From: Pseudomonas sp. FEN
GTDB lineage: Bacteria; Pseudomonadota; Gammaproteobacteria; Pseudomonadales; Pseudomonadaceae
Direction: 5' to 3'
DNA: 64,000 bases
Assembly (NCBI RefSeq): GCF_904067045.1
Contig: NZ_CAJFDC010000036.1
Span: 1,194,001 to 1,258,000, forward strand
A program made the position numbers and the translations under genes. Below are positions 62,192 to 64,000 of the stretch, in pieces; position 1 is the stretch's first letter; each line of letters begins with the position of its first letter. A model generated the notes under the pieces. That model made no database searches, was not told where the DNA came from, and saw only the letters and a list, made by a program, of their open reading frames with translations.

Positions 62192-63070
62192 TCAGGACTC
62201 CAGGGAACCATCGAGGGTTTTCAGGGCAGCGTACAGGTTCGGTCGCCGGTCGCGGAACGAGCCCCAGGCGCTACGGGTATGTTCAAGTTCGTCGAGGTCG
62301 AAGCTGTGGACCAGGATGCCCTCTTCGGTTTCGTTGAGTTCCTCGACTTTCTCGCCGTACTGATTGGCGATGAACGATGAGCCATAAAAGGTAATGTCGT
62401 AGCCGTCCTGCTCTTCATTGCCGATGCGGTTGCTGGCGATCAGCGGCATCAGGTTGGCGCCGGCGTGACCTTGCTGCACGCGCTGCCAGTGGTCGCGGGA
62501 GGAAATGCTCTGGTCATGCGGCTCGCTGCCAATGGCGGTCGGATAGAACAGGATTTCCGCACCTTGCAGGGCCATGCTGCGGGCGCACTCGGGAAACCAC
62601 TGGTCCCAGCAGATACCCACGCCGATCTTCGCGTAGCGGGTGTTCCACACCTTGAAGCCGGTGTCGCCCGGGCTGAAGTAATACTTCTCGTGGTAGCCGG
62701 GGCCGTCCGGAATGTGGCTTTTACGATAAATCCCGAGGTTGCTGCCGTCGGCGTCGATGATCGCGATGCTGTTGAAGCGCGCGCGGCCGGCCAGTTCGAA
62801 GAAGCTGATGGGCAGCACCACCTGCAGTTCCCTGGCGACTTTCTGGAAGTGCTTGATGGCGACGTTGTCTTCCACCGGGGTGGCCAGCTGCAGGTAGTCC
62901 GGGTTCGGCTTCTGGCAGAAATATGGGGTTTCGAACAGCTCCTGGATCAGGATGATCTGCGCGCCCTTGGCGGCGGCTTCGCGCACCAGCCTCTCGGCGC
63001 TCTCGAGGTTGGCTTCGAGATCCCAGGAACAAGCCATCTGGGTGGCGGCGACGGTAACGATACGACTCAT
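62192..63070 (-). CDS. aguB: N-carbamoylputrescine amidohydrolase AguB
   Basis: Hydrolyses N-carbamoylputrescine to putrescine. Seen: 292 residues of the nitrilase superfamily: catalytic Glu in [13 protein letters not shown], Lys in [18 protein letters not shown] and Cys in [16 protein letters not shown]. First gene of the aguBA operon; a pair of CCGATAAAAATCGAT-type repeats lies 110-190 bp upstream and may be its operator. Confidence 0.97.
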   Translation of the reverse strand: MSRIVTVAATQMACSWDLEANLESAERLVREAAAKGAQIILIQELFETPYFCQKPNPDYLQLATPVEDNVAIKHFQKVARELQVVLPISFFELAGRARFNSIAIIDADGSNLGIYRKSHIPDGPGYHEKYYFSPGDTGFKVWNTRYAKIGVGICWDQWFPECARSMALQGAEILFYPTAIGSEPHDQSISSRDHWQRVQQGHAGANLMPLIASNRIGNEEQDGYDITFYGSSFIANQYGEKVEELNETEEGILVHSFDLDELEHTRSAWGSFRDRRPNLYAALKTLDGSLES

Positions 63071-63180
63071 GGATCATCTCCTGGGCGAATGCGCTGGGGC
63101 AATTCTAGGCATCGACCGATGACAGATTGAGAATAGCCGGGCATAGGGGGGGCTCGGCCGGGGCGATGGCGACTTTATAG

Positions 63181-63257
63181 CCGATAAAAATCGATAAATA
63201 AAGCGTAAATAGGATGCACAGAATATTTAAATGCAAATTTATCCGATATAAATCGAT
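63181..63257. promoter_or_regulatory. Two direct CCGATAwAAATCGAT repeats upstream of aguBA
   Basis: CCGATAAAAATCGAT (63181-63195) and CCGATATAAATCGAT (63243-63257), 62 bp apart, in an AT-rich segment. Each unit is itself a near palindrome (ATCGAT at one end). The spacing is close to six helical turns. A regulator that binds as a loop-forming dimer is plausible. Confidence 0.5.
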
Positions 63258-63281
63258 CTAATAGATCATCTGGCAGGACGC

Positions 63282-63370
63282 TTTCACGGGCAAGCCCGGC
63301 TCCTGCAGTGCAAGGTCGTCCACACATGTGTGTACGCCACAAAACTGTAGGAGCCGGGCTTGCCCGCGAA
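63282..63370. repeat. REPIN
   Basis: TTCACGGGCAAGCCCGGCTC then CTGCAG (63283-63308) and the inverted CTGTAGGAGCCGGGCTTGCC then CGCG (63345-63368), about 35 bp apart; the classic Pseudomonas REPIN arrangement, here with an almost perfect pair of arms. Confidence 0.85.
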
Positions 63371-63392
63371 AAGTGCGAAGCACTCAGCGATC

Positions 63393-64000
63393 TCAGAGCC
63401 CCTCGTCCAGCACCTTGGACAGCATGTCGACAAAGAAATCCACGCTCCGCCGGCTGGTGCACATCGGCGGTTTGATCTTGAGGATGTTCAGGTAGTCGCC
63501 AGTCGGCTGCATGAAAATCCCCAGCTCGCGCAGGCGCTCGCACAACAGCGCGGTCTCCTCGGTCGCCGGCTCCAGGGTTTCGCGGTTGCGGATCAGTTCC
63601 GCGCCGAGGTAGAAGCCGGAGCCGTGTACCGCGCCCACCAGTGGATGCCGCTCGATCAGCGCTTCCAGACGCTCCTTGAAATAGCCGCCCACCACCTCGG
63701 CGTTTTCCCAGAGTTTTTCCTCGGCCATCACATCGAGCACGGCGATACCGATACGGCAACTGACCGGGCTGCCGCCGGAGGACGAAAAGAAATACCCCTC
63801 GGCCTCCAGCGCCTCGGCGATCTCCCGGCGGGTGATCACCGCGCCCAGTGGCTGGCCGTTGCCCATGCCCTTGGCCATGGTAATGATATCGGGCACCACG
63901 CCCTGCTCCTCGAAGCCCCAGAAGAACTTGCCCATGCGCCCGTAACCCACCTGGATCTCATCGGCGATACACACGCCACCCCGGGCCCGGACCAGCGCAT
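63393..64000 (-). CDS. Class III PLP-dependent aminotransferase (3' part, runs off the window)
   Basis: Only the C-terminal 202 codons are inside. Seen: ALVRARGGVCIADEIQVGYG (the conserved Asp that contacts PLP), PDIITMAKGMGNGQPLGAVI containing the PLP lysine, then SSSGGSPVSCRIGIAVLDVM and MQPTGDYLNILKIKPPM. This is the ornithine/acetylornithine aminotransferase superfamily; the window edge cuts the N-terminal half, and many Pseudomonas homologues next to agu genes are fused to a kinase-like domain that I cannot see. Role in polyamine or amino-acid catabolism is likely. Confidence 0.88.
   Translation of the reverse strand, partial: ALVRARGGVCIADEIQVGYGRMGKFFWGFEEQGVVPDIITMAKGMGNGQPLGAVITRREIAEALEAEGYFFSSSGGSPVSCRIGIAVLDVMAEEKLWENAEVVGGYFKERLEALIERHPLVGAVHGSGFYLGAELIRNRETLEPATEETALLCERLRELGIFMQPTGDYLNILKIKPPMCTSRRSVDFFVDMLSKVLDEGL

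Overview
The window is a piece of a fluorescent Pseudomonas chromosome, most likely the P. fluorescens/P. chlororaphis complex. The evidence is high-GC coding sequence, typical Pseudomonas families (OprD porin, DUF6124, YggX, PanM/PanZ, REP/REPIN repeats) and a complete phenazine-1-carboxylate cluster with its own quorum-sensing pair. It reads as a conserved backbone broken by accessory blocks. Several of these blocks are attached to tRNA genes.

Backbone, left part (1-7.7 kb): the end of a his operon (hisH, hisB), an OFA-type MFS transporter, panM, asmA-mutY-yggX (overlapping genes) and tRNA-Phe. Element 1 (7639-12707) is a 5-kb insertion in the 3' end of tRNA-Phe, bounded by 47-bp direct repeats. 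It carries no integrase. It holds a small regulator, a large N6-adenine DNA methylase and a PD-(D/E)XK-like nuclease. A pair of 44-bp imperfect inverted repeats with hairpin-forming cores brackets these three genes. The methylase reading frame has no normal start codon. It runs upstream, open, across an A8 tract inside the regulator gene, so either its start is frameshifted or slippage is involved.

Backbone, middle (12.8-30.9 kb): two EamA exporters, a GST, an AraC regulator, two MocR-type regulators, gabP, a polar amino-acid ABC transporter (ATPase, binding protein, two permeases), the divergent qorR/qorB-like pair, a second SAM methyltransferase, an azoreductase-like/GNAT/AhpD-like operon and tRNA-Thr(TGT). 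Element 2 (30911-37427) is a satellite-type element in tRNA-Thr with 51-bp direct repeats, a tyrosine integrase, AlpA, a small HTH protein, a DUF3987 protein, one exported and one cytosolic unknown protein, integrase-arm-like 11-bp repeats near both ends and iteron-like repeats at its left end.

Accessory zone (37.4-45.1 kb): a Fic toxin/antitoxin pair, an AhpD-like gene with a small partner, a lipoprotein/NERD pair, an AT-rich decayed stretch with a truncated AAA ATPase cut by a truncated IS5-family element, a degraded copy of the tRNA-Thr 3' end followed by a terminator-like hairpin, a DUF6124 gene and a nuclease-like unknown. I read this as an older, decayed island at the same tRNA.

Phenazine locus (45.2-53.5 kb): phzI, convergent phzR, then phzABCDEFG. 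A perfect 18-bp phz box precedes phzI and an imperfect one precedes phzA, each about 34 bp upstream of a -10 box. No tailoring gene (phzH, phzO, phzM, phzS) follows, so the expected product is phenazine-1-carboxylic acid. PhzC feeds the shikimate pathway, PhzE makes ADIC, PhzD makes DHHA, PhzF isomerises it, PhzA/B condense it and PhzG oxidises the product.

Right part (53.5-64 kb): an AAA ATPase with a palindrome-rich promoter, a multicopper oxidase, an alpha/beta hydrolase, an OprD-family porin, a DsbA-like protein, a small unknown, aguB-aguA (agmatine to putrescine) and the 3' end of a class III aminotransferase that runs off the window.
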